A DNA stretch of 64,000 nucleotides from Epicoccum nigrum (lineage: Eukaryota; Ascomycota; Dothideomycetes; Pleosporales; Didymellaceae), in the NCBI GenBank assembly GCA_002116315.1, contig KZ107840.1, positions 346,831 through 410,830 on the forward strand, written 5' to 3'. Under the pieces are notes generated by a model. The model searched no databases and was not told the origin of the DNA. It saw only the letters and a program-made list of their open reading frames with translations. A program made the translations under genes and the position numbers. Positions 45,214-57,167 of this stretch are shown here, piece by piece (position 1 is the stretch's first letter; every line of letters begins with the position of its first letter).

Positions 45214-45808
45214 TTACAAAGCGGGCTTCGCATCGTTGGCACCAGGGGCCATGAACTATCACACTCGTTAGCAAGCCAAATCCAACCGACCGCCGCCCAA
45301 CCGCCCGCAGATTACACATCAGCATCTGCTCCAGACAGTCCGGGTGCGTAGCTCAGACTTCACATACCTCATTCTGCGCCCGCTGGTTCATCATCTCCGC
45401 CCTCTCCTGCTCCACAATCATCTGCTCCTCGCTGTACGCCAGCGCCCACGGCACGCCCAGCAGCAGCGCGCTGGTGCTGACCACCCACAGCGTCTTGCCG
45501 CCGAACAGCAGCCCGGACTTTGTCCAGCTGGTGATGGCCTCGTATTTGGACGACAGCGAGCGGCGCGTCGATGCTGGGACGATGTCTTTCAGAGCGGTGA
45601 TGCGCTCGTACAGAGTCTCATCGGCGATGAAAGAGGATTCGGATTCGAGGTCGGACTCTAAGGGGGGTTAGCGGTTTGAAAGGGCGGAGGAAAAAGGGAG
45701 TGATGTAGAGGAGGGCGTACCAGAGTCTGTGTCCCATTCGTCCTCGTCGTGAGGGCCCTCTTGTTCGCGGACGAACTCCTCGTCCATGACTTCTTCGAGC
45801 TTGACCAT
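45214..45808 (-). CDS. TOM22: Mitochondrial import receptor subunit Tom22
   Basis: Exons 45808-45721, 45657-45368 and 45255-45214 give 139 residues; the introns are 63 and 112 bases and the phases (1, 0) agree. Tom22 is the central receptor and organiser of the TOM complex, anchored in the outer membrane by one helix. The acidic cytosolic N-terminus (MDEEFVREQEG, HDEDEWDTDSESDLESES) suits binding of presequences. RITALKDIVP and STRRSLSSKY lead into the single transmembrane segment at about residues 84-105 (KTLWVVSTSALLLGVPWALAYS by pattern), then EEQMIVEQERAEM and a short intermembrane-space tail. The length is typical. No single frame covers the gene, so it appears only after splicing. Confidence 0.95.
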
Positions 45809-46837
45809 TGTGACGGTGGCGTGGATGAGTGAGTTTGGGGTCTAGAGGGTATTTGGATGATGGGTGGGCGGCAGGGGCGATGCGCGTGTGGTGGTGATGC
45901 GGTCGCGCGCGGTGACGACGGTGAGCTATGAGATTTCTTGAGTTGCAATGCTGGTCCGTGCAGTCGGCTTCGCCGCGGTGATGCAATCGGCCTGGCTGCA
46001 ACAACACAACTCTTATTGTCGACATACTCAATTTCTGCAGATCGAAGTTCAGATGATAGCGATAACGAGCCTGAGCGATTCTCGTGTGATTGTATAGCAG
46101 TATGGCCAGCTACAGGGTATCTGTCTTTTATGAATATCTTAGTATATACTATCTGCGTTGAATTGTAGACTGTGTCTAACATTCACTGCATTTACAGCCA
46201 AGCTCAAGGCGAATGCATCGAGGTTTGAGAGTGCCCTTTTTTTTTTACTAATGATGGTCAATAATGCATTCCTCCAGTCCAAGGGCGACTGCCAGATTGA
46301 GGAGTTTGCATAGAGTCCTGGAACTTTACATGCCCCTGCATGGCTTCGGTACATAGGTACTGCACTGCACTGCACCTGGCCGTTCAATAAGACAAACACC
46401 CTTGTCAATCACTAACAAATCAGGTAAGTGGTGTTTGTTACGACTGAAAAACAGACTAGGTTCTAACAGAAACAACATCCCTAGCTGCAGATATTACTAT
46501 AGTTGCGACCTGGCTTAATGCATTCGTCTTATGGGCTGCATTCGAACTGCTTCGTGTAGGCCTCCTCTCGCGGATGCGCCTGCAAGGTCGCTCACCTGCA
46601 ACTGCACTGTCTATTAGTAAATGCATTCTCTCTACTAACTAGCTATAGCACAGCTTCCAACAATTTGTCGTGTGTAACAATAAAAGCGACGATATTGTCG
46701 TTGTGCTTTCACTTCATCTTCCCACTCCCCTTTCATTCTCACCGCCAAGAAGCTAGGATGTATATCATGTCCCCCGTCGGAAAGGTTTCTGGACTTCCTT
46801 CTTCTCACATCTACCTAACCACATTCAACCAGTGATC
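45809..46837. other. Divergent gap between TOM22 and the first BTB gene
   Basis: About 1 kb, no coding signal; contains T10 at about 46239. At 46706-46755 a CT-rich leader of the BTB gene resembles the leader of the second BTB copy at 47898-47945 (GCTTTCACTTCA..., CCGCCAAGA). Confidence 0.5.
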
Positions 46838-47704
46838 ATGGCGGACCGAGAGCGACCAGCTGTAGGGTAAGTGATCTCTAACACATCGGATTCGCATATA
46901 ACAAGCAATCAGCTAGTTTGTGCCATAGACTGTACAACAATCCTCTTCTCTCCGATATCAAAATCAAACAGGTCTCGAAGAATGGCCTTGTTCGCGAGTA
47001 CCATGCCCATAAGGCAATCCTTGGTGCCGACTCGCACTTCTTCTACAAGGCTTTTACTGGGAACTCCCGCGGAAGTCCCTGTGCGGTTTCATCTCTCATC
47101 GCATCATGAGCTTACAAAAGTGTAGGAAGCATCTGAAGCCGAGATGACGGTCCATGATGACGACCCCGATCACTTTGAGTTCTTCCTTAGATTCATGTAC
47201 ACCCATCACTACGACAAGGACGCCATCGTCAAGCTCGCTGCCGGGGACAAAAATCGGCGAGTGAGCATTCCTTCTGAGCTTCAAGCAGTCGCCGACAAAT
47301 ACGATATGCCTCTTCTTCTCGAACCCATCGCGAAGGATGTCGAGAAGATTTTTGCAGGCGAGGTTCCGTGCACCTTGGATCTGGTTAAGACCCTCATTCC
47401 GGCATACTACAAGGCTGTGTCGAACGTAGGCAGCCCTTTGGGTAAGATCTCTGTGTCGAAGATTCGGGCGCGGCATTATGGTTTCTGCGATTCCGAACAG
47501 TTTGCCAGCTTAGTGAAGGCCTACCCCGTCTTCGGTGCCGATATGACCTTCGTCCAGGTCATGAACGTAAGTTCGTGGGAGTGTCCCGCCTGCAATTTTG
47601 TCAACGGTGCCAACCTATCCGGGCTCCGTAAACAAGGCGTATCATTTTGTTATTGCAATAAATATGGCACGCCTCAAGCTCTCTCAAGCCCGGTTCTCAA
47701 GTGA
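46838..47704 (+). CDS. BTB/POZ domain protein, tandem copy A
   Basis: Exons 46838-46866, 46929-47085 and 47126-47704 give 254 residues. The BTB fold is visible as LYNNPLLSDIKIKQ, REYHAHKAILGADSHFFYKAF, HDDDPDHFEFFLRFMYTHHY and the following helical section VADKYDMPLLLEPI. BTB domains mediate dimerisation and often link substrates to Cullin-3 ligases; nothing here tells which. The end is Cys-containing (WECPACNF, FCYCNKYG). Intron 1 (62 bases, phase 2) matches the neighbouring copy. Intron 2 does not: where copy B has a donor after the equivalent CGA codon, here the sequence is CGC GGA, and the nearest phase-compatible donor (GTTTCA) lies 15 bases on, leaving a 40-base intron and adding GSPCA. 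Read without splicing it stops at once. Confidence 0.75.
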
Positions 47705-48015
47705 CTAGCTTAAGAGCTCATAACTGTTCTGATGCAATAACGGCTGGAGACGTTGTCCCTCGTAATTAGCTACAATACAGTTTCTTCAAAATAATCCACT
47801 TTAGTCACCTTTCAAGAACACAGCATCTAAATCACTAATGACATAAATGTGAACGTGACCCGCTATTGTTATCACACCTTCACTCCATCGCCGTTCGCGC
47901 TTTCACTTCACCTCACTTTCACCCCGCCAAGAGATCGCAGCTTCTACCTTCCTGCTTTCTCGACCTTCTTTCTCCCACATTCACCAATCCAAAAATCTCC
48001 ACACCTTCAGCAATA
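47705..48015. other. Intergenic between the two BTB copies
   Basis: 311 bases, A/T-rich at first, then a CT-rich leader similar to that of copy A. It is the spacer of the tandem duplication. Confidence 0.6.
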
Positions 48016-48894
48016 ATGCTGGCGGAGCCAAATCGACCAGCTGCGGAGTAAGTATATATCCCATACACTGCTCACGTTCGCATTTGTGCAACGATCTTGA
48101 CCCAGCTCTCTCTTAGTCTATACAACAACTCTCTCCTCTCAGATGTCAAGATCAGACATATTTTCAGGGCCGGTGAAGTGCGCGAGTACTATGCTCACAA
48201 AGCCATTCTCAGCGGCGAGTCACGCTACTTCATGGCCGCTTTCACTGTTCAATTCCGAGTAGGTTTTCCAGTCTGGTCATGATCAAACATACTCACAATG
48301 TTACAGGAAGCTTTCCAGGCCACTATGGAGATTCACGACGATGATCCCGACCACTTCAAGTTCATCTTCAAGTATATGTACACGCACTGCTATGATATAG
48401 CTGCCATCGTGACGCTGGCCGCTGGGGACAGGGTCCGACGAACGACTATCCCATTGGAGATCTATCTCGTCGCTGACAAATACAACATGCCATCTTCCTT
48501 ATTCCGTGAAACCGTCTCCAATTCTAAGAACATTCTGTATCATGACGATTACACGCTGGACGAGCTCCTGTCTCTGGTTCCACTGTACTACGACATGATA
48601 TCCGAAGCAGCTCATCCATTTGGGACACTGCTGGTAGAGCAGATTCTGGGAGAATTCCGCGAGGAAACATGGCCTGACGAATTTACAGACGTGGTGAAGA
48701 AAAATCCCGTCTTTGGCGTAGATGTTGCTTTACAACTGGGCGCGGAGTGCGTGTCATGCTATTATGAGCGCTGCCAATGCAGGGCTAGGATGTTTATCCT
48801 GGAAGCGATAGTAGACATGAGGTATGACTGCCCAGATTGTTTCTCGGGAGAAACCAAGGACCTATGCTTGTCGACAAGTTTTGAAGACCATTGA
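48016..48894 (+). CDS. BTB/POZ domain protein, tandem copy B
   Basis: Exons 48016-48047, 48117-48258 and 48307-48894 give 253 residues, with introns of 69 and 48 bases at phases 2 and 0, the same positions as in copy A. BTB motifs are LYNNSLLSDVKIRH, REYYAHKAILSGESRYFMAAF, HDDDPDHFKFIFKYMYTHCY and VADKYNMPSSLFRE. The C-terminal part has several Cys pairs (CVSCYYERCQC, DCPDCFSG) that might bind metal. The proteins of A and B are similar along the whole length but clearly diverged, so the duplication is not very recent. Role unknown; a Cullin-3 adaptor or other assembly role is inference from the fold. Confidence 0.82.
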
Positions 48895-49246
48895 AACAGG
48901 CATCCATAGGATGCGTCAAATTACATTCACCACACCTGCATCAGTACTACAGGAGACCTCGTCCAATGACAGCGCAAGCTGCTTTGCTAGATGCTGTCCA
49001 CTGCAGTAGGTCTAGTCAGGAATTCGAAGAACACGATCTGGACAATTGGGCGAATGAATAATGTGGCATTCTACCGTCGAACGGCAGGAATGCAATCACG
49101 TAACGACTGTATAGTAGTACAAAAAATACAAATGCTGAAACGCTCGCCAATGCTTGTATAAGCAGTCCAATCCCAAATGCAATCGTACATCATAACGCTC
49201 CATCGCCGCCCAATGCAAATTTCCCATGTCCTACAAAAACACCCTC
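48895..49246. other. Convergent intergenic region
   Basis: 352 bases between copy B and the LRR gene 3' end; no feature seen. Confidence 0.5.
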
Positions 49247-52200
49247 TCACTCAACCGCACAGTCATCACTCCTCCCATCCTTACTAACGTCCCTGAACAC
49301 CATCGGCCGATGCCCCTCTCCCCCTCTCCCATGCTCAATCACATCTGCGACCTGCAGATCCGGGTTCCGATTCTTCAAGCTCGCAATCTGGCTCTCCCTA
49401 AACTGCTTAAAAGCTACGGGGTCCTCAGACTCGAGACTCTGCAGCTCCTGCGCGTTCTCCACCACGCTGTCAAATGCTTTTTCCCACCCGAGACCCTGGA
49501 TCTTGTTCCGCAGCTCGTCGCCGGAAAAGTTCATGAAGTACTCTCTTAGCGCGCGCAGGTGCGCAGGCAAGCCCTCGTCATCCATGGATCCAGAGATGAA
49601 GGCTTGGTCGCTGTGCGCGCTGGTGGGGCGGCTGGGATTCAGCAAGCCCGTGCGCACGCGGTGGCCGAAGCGATGCAGAGCGCCCTCCTCGATGGACATG
49701 CTGCGGCTGGCGAGCGAGACGTCCGAGTTGTGGCGCGAGCGGAGGAGGCGCGGCTCATCTTCGTCGGACTCTGGGGCGGTTGGGTCGATGAAGGAGTCGG
49801 TCATTGTAGGCACCGAGGATAGTGGTGGCGAGGTGCTGAGGATACTGCTGCCGTGCGAGCGCAGCGAGGCGGCGTCGTCGCTGGAGGCGCTCAGGCGCGT
49901 TTCGGGGTACTCGTCTTCGAAGCGCTGAATCATGCTTTCGAGGGTCTGGTCGAGGAATAGGAGACGGCCTGGAGTTTGTTAGTTGGAGTCATGTGTTTGT
50001 GGGAAAGTACATACGGTAGTTCATTTCGTCGCCGCCCCTTGCCTCGCGAATCAGTGCAGGCTGAATCCTGGCGCGCGTGTTGCGTGCAGTGTCAAGCAAA
50101 TTCTTCGACATGGCTCTAGCCTTGCTGGGCTCCTCGACAGCATCGACGCGGTTCTGTGGTGTGACAGTGCCACTAGCAATCTGTGACCCTCTACGCAGAT
50201 CTGCGTCTTTGTGCGACAAGCAGTAGCTGAGTGCCTTGACGATACCTGTTCCGCCGACAATGTAGTCGTTGTCTGGTGCGGTCTGAATGCTGCCGTCTGC
50301 AAGATTGTCGTCCGTAGGACCTACGAGGTGCGCGAGCACGCCTGGAAGCTCAACTTCTCTTGGTTCACCATGCAGCTCAGCGACCTCATTGACTGACTCG
50401 ATGTTGCGAAGGCAGTATGCTACGACTTGTTTAGCCAGAGCTCTAACAACTTCATTCATCTCTGGCGCAGGTACGTCTATGTCAACGCAGATGAGAGTTC
50501 GAGATAGCTTGGCAGCAAGCGTCAATGAAGCGAACATCGCTGCAGCTTCCTCCTGTGTCTCCTCATCCGTAGACGTAGCCACACGAGCAATGGCAGGGTT
50601 CTCCAGTAGATTGACATGCGCGATATGTGGACAGTCGGGCAAGATCTCCGCGATAGCGATAGCGTCTGCTGGCTTCAGACCGACGTTCTGAAGATGTAAT
50701 CGCTTTAACTCCTTAAATTGGGGGACGTATTTTCGTAGTAGACACAACGCTGTCTGATCTGCGAAAAGATCCTTGTTGCGCGACAAGTCGAGGAACCTTA
50801 AAGAAGGCAAGTTGACCAAAGTTGGGAACAGCGTCTTGAGATGCTCCCTCGTCAAGCCGGTATTGGCCAGACACAAGGCCCAAACTGTGCTTTCCTGATT
50901 CAGGTCCTTGGACAGCTCGCCTATCCACTCTCGTAAGTCGTTTCCGCCAAGGTCGATGCCTTCGCAGACACCCGAACGGATATAGTGTCGTACGTGTTCG
51001 AGACCCTCGCAACTGATATCGTTATCCGCAAGACTGAGCCGCTTCACACCACTGATAACACAACCATCGATGATCTTTCTGATACTTGTCGATGTCAATG
51101 TGCAATCAGCCATAAGTAATTCTGCCATCGTCGAACCACCCAATCGCTCAGAAAGAGCCTTTGACAGGATTTCCGCCATATCTATTGTCTTTATTCCCTT
51201 AGGAGATGTGAGAGGGGTCCCATTTGTGGGTGGTGAGGTCGCTGTTTGCGAAGTGGCTTGAATAGGCTGGTTTGGAAAAGGTATCATGGATACGTCGAGT
51301 GCGATGATGGATTTACACATGTAGATGAATAGTGCAATGTGCTTCCATCCCTCAGCTGTGATTTTGACGTTGTTCTTCAAAACGAGCTTCTGAATAGCAC
51401 ATCCATGTGTGTCAGTCATCTCGGTCGCTGTCAGACTGCGAGTGCGTCCAGACTGTGGCATCTTCGCTGCGAGGATACCGGCAAGGATAACCCTGATCTT
51501 TTCGTCATTCAGGTCTGCGTCCTCGAGGAAGAGCTTCTTCACTGGCACAATGGCGAGCCAGTCCGACAATGTCACAACATCGGCAAGTTGTAGCCTTGAG
51601 CCGGTGAGGTCGAGGGAAGTGACCATTCCAGGATGAGCAACCGAGCACGCAGTCGGAGACGAGAGTTGGTCGCTGATCCGCTTCAATATAGGCGATTCGC
51701 GTAACTGGCAGCATCTCCGGTAAATGCGGAGAGGGTCAATGGTAGGACGGACTTGGGGTTTTGAAGGAGCCTTGGTACTCGGTGCACCGCTTGCACTATC
51801 TGTGCTGACTTCGCCATCGTCTCTTGTGATCTCCATAGGGATCGAGCCATTCTCCTCAGCCTTCCTACGCTTCTTCTCTTTGCGCTCTTTTCGCTCAGCC
51901 TCAGATCGCTTCTTCTTTTCCTTTTTCCTGTTTGGCTCTTGCTTCTCATCGTCGATGACAGTCCCCTCTGGGTTTGGATGTTGCTCGGTCCCTACAACTT
52001 CCTGTGCGGCAGAAACGAGACCATTCGTCTCTTTTTCTTCGACTACAACATCCGGATGCTTCAAAGCCTCACCTTCACCGCGCTCCTTGAGCTTGTTGTC
52101 CTTTTGCTGCTTCTTCTTCTTCTCCTCCCTATCTTCATCACCTTTGTATTTGGGCCCTCCAGCAATCTCAACGTCGACGCAGAAGGCTACTTTGCGCAGC

Positions 52201-53026
52201 TTGTTCTGATCGAGCTCAGGCACCAGACAACGAGCGCGCTTGCGATCGACATTCATAACCTTTCTGGGGCACATGCCGCCGTTGGGGTAGACTTTGCCAG
52301 CGGTTCCTACTTGGGTGCCAGATGACAGACGACGCAGCGCATTGGAGAGAAAGTTCGCCTTGGGCGGCTGGGGCACATATGGCTCGCCCGCAGCCGCAGC
52401 TTGTATACCGTTCAACGCGCCGTTCGCGGATGGCGAATTTGGGGCGCCATTTGCCGTTGCTGGCGATCCTTGCGCCTGTGTGTGCGTTGTCTGCGCCGGG
52501 GGGTTCTGTGATGAGAACTTGGAGCTTATACTAGAGATCCACGAGTTGCGCCGCGAGCTGCCTTTCGTGTCGGGGGGCGTTGTGCCGGTCTTGGAGTCGC
52601 TACCTCGGCTAAGCATCGCTGGTCGTTTGGGGACTATCTTCTGGGGCGCAGAGGTCGCGGAGGATGCAGGGACGGGCGCAGGTGGTGAGGCAGCTCGTTG
52701 GACTGGTGGCGCAGTTCCCTGGTTGGGGGTTGGGGGCTGATCATTGTCCGAGAGCAGCCCGCCATGGGAGGACGTCTTGGGCGGCGCATCTCTGGTCAGT
52801 TCCGGCGACGACAGTGCCTGCGTGCGATGGTGGTGGTCTAAAACACCAGCGACGTCAGTAAGGCCCTTTGCGCATATCTCCTTCCGCTGGAGCCGAGGGT
52901 GGAGCGCCCAGCGAAAGCGGACCCAGGTAACTCACCTCGCGTCGAGTTATGCAACCATGAAACATCAACACCATGGATGTCCTCCATTGCAGATGTTTGC
53001 TCGTGCGGTGGCTGAACAGCAGTCAT
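49247..53026 (-). CDS. Large leucine-rich-repeat protein, Mhp1-like cell-wall/cytoskeleton type
   Basis: Exons 53026-52936, 52837-50015 and 49968-49247 give 1211 residues; the introns are 98 and 46 bases, both phase 1. The N-terminus has HEQTSAMEDIHGVDVSWLHN, a Pro/Ser-rich region and RRNSWISSISSKFSS. Then comes CPRKVMNVDRKRARC, a strongly charged Lys/Glu region (about residues 260-370), and a long LRR/RNI-like region with LTSTSIRKIIDGCVISGVKRLSLADNDIS by pattern, VNLPSLRFLDLSRNKDLF and HIAHVNLLENPAI. The last 240 residues are Ser/Asp-rich and end in an unassigned conserved-looking helix region (LREYFMNFSGDELRNKIQGL by pattern). In other fungi, genes with this layout are named after yeast Mhp1, linked to microtubules and cell wall; that name is from memory and weak. 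Models starting at ATG 52616 would miss about 107 residues. Confidence 0.75.
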
Positions 53027-54015
53027 TGTCGTTGTACAGCCGCTGTCGCCATCCGCTGGAGCGCGATATGAATGCAGATCACGGGGAGTCGCGGGGCTGG
53101 TTCGCGGTTAAGCTGGATTGGAAATGCTGCGTGATGCGCTCAGAGGGACAGGGTTGCCGCGGATCGTGCGGGCAGAACGTCCGGCGACTCGGGGTGAATA
53201 AGTCAGCCGACTGGAGGGTGATTCAAGAACACTTGCTGCTTGCGATCTCGACTGCTGGGCTGCTTTGACTTTGTCGTTAGATAGCTGCCGTCGCCGGGAA
53301 TGACGTGCTGCGGTCTCGGCTCCTCAATTATTGCTCCACTGCCTCTCACGGAAGTGTGAAGATCGGCCGGACTACCTGGACCCTAAGTACTTTTTTTCTG
53401 CTGCTTGACGACTACGAAGTATATCTCCCGCGGAGGCTCACGTATGTGATGTGTTTATATCTGGGCTCTTTGAATCACCTAGAGCAGCTGTCATGGTTTC
53501 AGCTGCTGAGCTGACGCCGCCACGCTCAATAAATAGCTGACTACAGTTGCACGCCTGTAAACGCCAGCTAGTGAGACCCTGCCTCCACTGCTCGAAACCG
53601 CTGTTCGTCTGGCCCACATTGGTGCTTTGCGACCCACGATCCCTGAGCGGGCATGGTGCTCCTGTATCGGCCGAGCTACCTCCTGGATCGCACGATAGCT
53701 ATCAAAACAATGAGGCCAAGGCGGTCCACTTGGCACGTAAAACATGCTCGTGCGCCAGGAGTGCTGCTGGAAAGGCAAAACAATGGGCTGGCATCAGGCA
53801 GTAGGGGTGCAACAATGTGGTTCACAAAAATGATCATTCAAGGGTATCGTAAAGTTTGTTGGGCATGGTGCCAACTGCAGCCGCCATCTCATCATCTCAT
53901 TCGAGTCGTGAAAGGCTAAAGTACAGTGCCCTGCCAATACAGGTATCATTTCCCATTCACATCCAGACGCCGGAATCCGTGCTTTTGTTCATGAAAGTGA
54001 AGTGATGCAAGACGC
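53027..54015. other. Intergenic upstream of the LRR gene
   Basis: About 1 kb; it holds the LRR gene promoter and, at the right end, the RPL5 3' UTR. Short frames only. Confidence 0.5.
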
Positions 54016-55102
54016 TTAAGCCTCGGCCTTGAGCTCGGCGATCTTAGCCTTGACGCGCTCCTCCTTCTCAGCCTTGGAGAGCTTGTTGGACCTGTACTTC
54101 TTGGACTCGGCCTTCCAGTGGTCCTTGGACTTCTTCTCGCCAGCCTCCTCATCCTTCTTCCAGGGATCCTCACGGATCTGCTTGTGGGCATCCTGGTAGA
54201 GCTCCTCAAGACCATCAGCCTCAAGGTCATCATCGATGTAACCAGAGAACTGGGACTTGTAGCGCTCCTCATCGTCATCGGCGAGAGTCTCCATGTACTC
54301 AGCGACGTGACCGGCGAAGATGTACTTGCGGAGGGTCTCGGCATCGAGCTCCTTGGACTCAATATCGAAACCGGGGAAGCGGTTCTCAGAGTGGGGAACG
54401 TAGAGACCACCGTCGGAAGCACCCTTCATGGCACCGAAGACACGGGCACCAGTGGAGGTGCGGGTGAGACCGACGTCAAGGAAGACCTTGAAGGGGCGGC
54501 GCTCCTCACCGTCGACCTCGGCGGCCTCGGTGATGTTGTACTCGCCGTCAGCCTCCTCGACACCGGTGAAAGCCTGGTCGAGCTCGAGCTTCTTGAGGAC
54601 ACGGCGGGCGAGCAGGAGACCAGTGGCGTAAGCGGCAGACCAGTTGGTCAGACCGTGGGTGATGCCGTAGGCCTTGAGCTCGTGGGCGTACGCGGCCATG
54701 AAGACCTTGTCGCCGCTGATCTCAGAGGTGACGATCTGAGCAACAATGTCCTTGTTGGTGAAGCGGACGACGAGGCGGTACTTGGGCGCATTGTACTTGT
54801 TCTTGGCCTGGGTGATCAACCTCTTACGGGCATAGTAATCGGCTGCGCGCAGTCAGTATTTGGATGTCCGCTACTAGTCTTCCATCTGTACGTACTCTTG
54901 CCCTGCCTGCGGCGCTTGTACTTCACCTGGTACCTCGAGTAGTAGGCGTCATTCTTGACGAGCTTGGACTTTTCCCAGAGTCAGCGATTTGCGCTTCAAA
55001 CCCGCATTCGAAGCAACTCGCAGAGACTCCACTCAATTCGCGGGGTGGACCTCATACTGAGGTTCTTCGAGCGTTCATTCAAGGTGTACTTACGGTAGGC
55101 AT
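54016..55102 (-). CDS. RPL5: 60S ribosomal protein L5 (uL18)
   Basis: Exons 55102-55094 (MPT only), 54968-54896 and 54842-54016 give 302 residues; the introns are 125 and 53 bases and the phases (0, 1) agree. L5 binds 5S rRNA and, with L11, delivers it to the central protuberance of the large subunit. Diagnostic sequence: KLVKNDAYYSRYQVKYKRRR, TDYYARKRLITQAKNKYN, YRLVVRFTNKDIVAQI, THGLTNWSAAYATGLLLARR, VFLDVGLTRTSTGARVFGAM and the basic C-terminus with SKAEKEERVKAKIAEL. Third-position C/G bias is strong, as in highly expressed genes. Tiny first exons with a longer first intron are common in ribosomal protein genes. It is divergent from ARP2. Confidence 0.97.
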
Positions 55103-55724
55103 TTTGACCTGTAGTTAGTCTGTCGTTCCTGAGGATTGCGAAGGTTGTGCGCGCGCTGCGAAATAGTGAGTGCGTCGCCAAGAGTTTAGCGACTCTTCAG
55201 TCGCCAGTGGTGCGTCCGAGGTGGGTGACCAACATCAACATCAGTAATGGGTGACCGTCAGGACTGAACCACGAAACCAGCTATCGAGCTCGGGACCGCC
55301 GTCTGGCTGGTAATGCGTTCAGACTGGGAGTCGGCATGCAGTCCTTCAGTATAGCTTCATGTACGCTGTTTGCAATGACTTTCTCGTTACTGCAAGATTG
55401 ACAGGCCTACGACTGTAACTTCTCTGTCGTACTCACCAAAAAGAACGAGCACGCAGACCGAACGTGCATTCAAGGATATGACTTATAGCTATCTGATATT
55501 GTATTGTCATTTGATTTTGCAGTGCTGTTCTCACCGCAGCATGGATTACCTGTATGGAGCACAGGTCAGGTTGCTTGCCCCACTACTGAGGACCATGCGG
55601 CGCGCTCCGTACCACGTACATGACGACCGACTCCAGGCACCGCCGCATCGGAGCATACATTCAACCCTCCGCCTCTCCACCCTCCCTCCCAAACCCCTGC
55701 ATCTAGCTCAGAGCTTCAGTAGAA
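55103..55724. promoter_or_regulatory. Shared divergent upstream region of RPL5 and ARP2
   Basis: 622 bases lie between the two opposed start codons. CT-rich tracts precede the ARP2 ATG (around 55665-55690). No specific factor site is asserted. Confidence 0.5.
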
Positions 55725-57167
55725 ATGGCGGAAGCTCCAATTGGTAGGACTTGATGCTATGCGCCGTCAGGAGCACTGCTGACACCTAATCAAGTCCTCG
55801 ACGGCGGTACCGGATTCCTGAAGGTTGGCTATGCAGGACAGGTATGTTTTGAGACGTGACGACGGCCATGCTTTGTTCTTGGAGACTGACAGACTTTCAA
55901 TAGAACTTCCCAGAACACCAGTATCCTTCCATCGTCGGTCGACCGATCCTCCGTACCGAGGAGCGAGATGGCGGTGACATACAGCTCAAGGACATTATGT
56001 GCGGAGACGAGGCAGCGGCAGCGCGCTCTATGCTTCAGATCACATACCCTGTATGCTGGCCTTTACACACCGCTCAACCAGGCACAAGCTAACATGGTTT
56101 GCTGTTGTAGATGGAGAACGGTATCGTCAAGCGCTGGGATGACATGACACAACTATGGGACTACACTTTCGCCGAGAAGCTTCAGATCGACCCCACCGGC
56201 CGCAAGATCCTCCTTACAGAACCGCCGATGAACCCCCTTAAGAACCGCGAGACCATGTGCGAGGTCATGTTCGAGCGATACAACTTCGGCGGTGTCTACG
56301 TGGCTATCCAGGCTGTGTTGGCTTTATATGCGCAAGGTCTATCGTCCGGTGTTGTCGTTGACTCTGGCGACGGTGTCACACATATTGTCCCTGTGTACGA
56401 GTCGACTGTCCTGAACCATCTCACTCGCCGATTGGACGTTGCTGGACGTGACGTAACCCGCAACCTGATCGCCCTGCTGCTGCGAAGAGGATATGCGCTC
56501 AACCGAACCGCCGACTTCGAGACCGTCAGACAGATCAAGGAGAAGCTCTGCTATGTTTCGTACGATCTTGAACTGGATCAGCGTCTCAGTGAAGACACAA
56601 CCGTCTTGGTCGAATCTTACACACTGCCCGATGGCCGCGTCATCCGTGTTGGCAGCGAGCGCTTCGAGGCGCCTGAGTGTCTTTTCCAGCCTCACCTGGT
56701 CGATGTTGAGCAGCCTGGTATTGCCGAATTCTTATTTAACACCATTCAAGCGGCGGATGTGGACGTCAGGAGCAGTCTGTACAAGGCAATCGTTCTCAGC
56801 GGTGGCAGTAGCATGTATCCCGGCTTGCCAAGTCGCCTGGAGAAGGAGCTGAAGCAGCTATGGCTTACAAAGGTTCTGGGTGGTAACCCCGAGCGACTTA
56901 ACGTACGTATGCACATGCAACTACCACGGTTCACCGCTGATCAAAACCCCAGAAATTCAAGGTCCGCATCGAGGACCCTCCCCGACGACGACACATGGTC
57001 TTCCTTGGTGGTGCTGTGCTTGCAAACATTGTAAGTAGATCGCATGACGCGTGTCACAAGCAAATGCTGACTTGGCGCAGATGGCCGACAAACATGATAT
57101 GTGGATATCAAAGGCAGAATGGGAGGAGCAGGGAACGCGCGCGCTGGAGAAGCTGGGTGCGAGATAA
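55725..57167 (+). CDS. ARP2: Actin-related protein 2 (Arp2/3 complex)
   Basis: Six exons, 55725-55743, 55795-55841, 55904-56050, 56111-56902, 56953-57030 and 57081-57167, give 389 residues, the usual Arp2 length; all phases agree. With Arp3 it forms the seed from which the Arp2/3 complex nucleates branched actin filaments at endocytic patches and hyphal tips. Actin-fold signatures: the phosphate-1 loop LDGGTGFLKVGYAGQNFP, IVGRPILR, MENGIVKRWDDM, LLTEPPMNP, the phosphate-2 loop VVVDSGDGVTHIVPVYE, the adenosine part IVLSGGSSMYPGLPSRLE, and the Arp2-type end RRRHMVFLGGAVLANIMADK then WISKAEWEEQG. Retention of either late intron would truncate the protein. Confidence 0.97.

Noticed and set aside
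54118..54942. 274-codon Leu/Val-rich frame antisense to RPL5
   Set aside because: Strong codon bias of RPL5 keeps the opposite strand open; RPL5 itself is certain.
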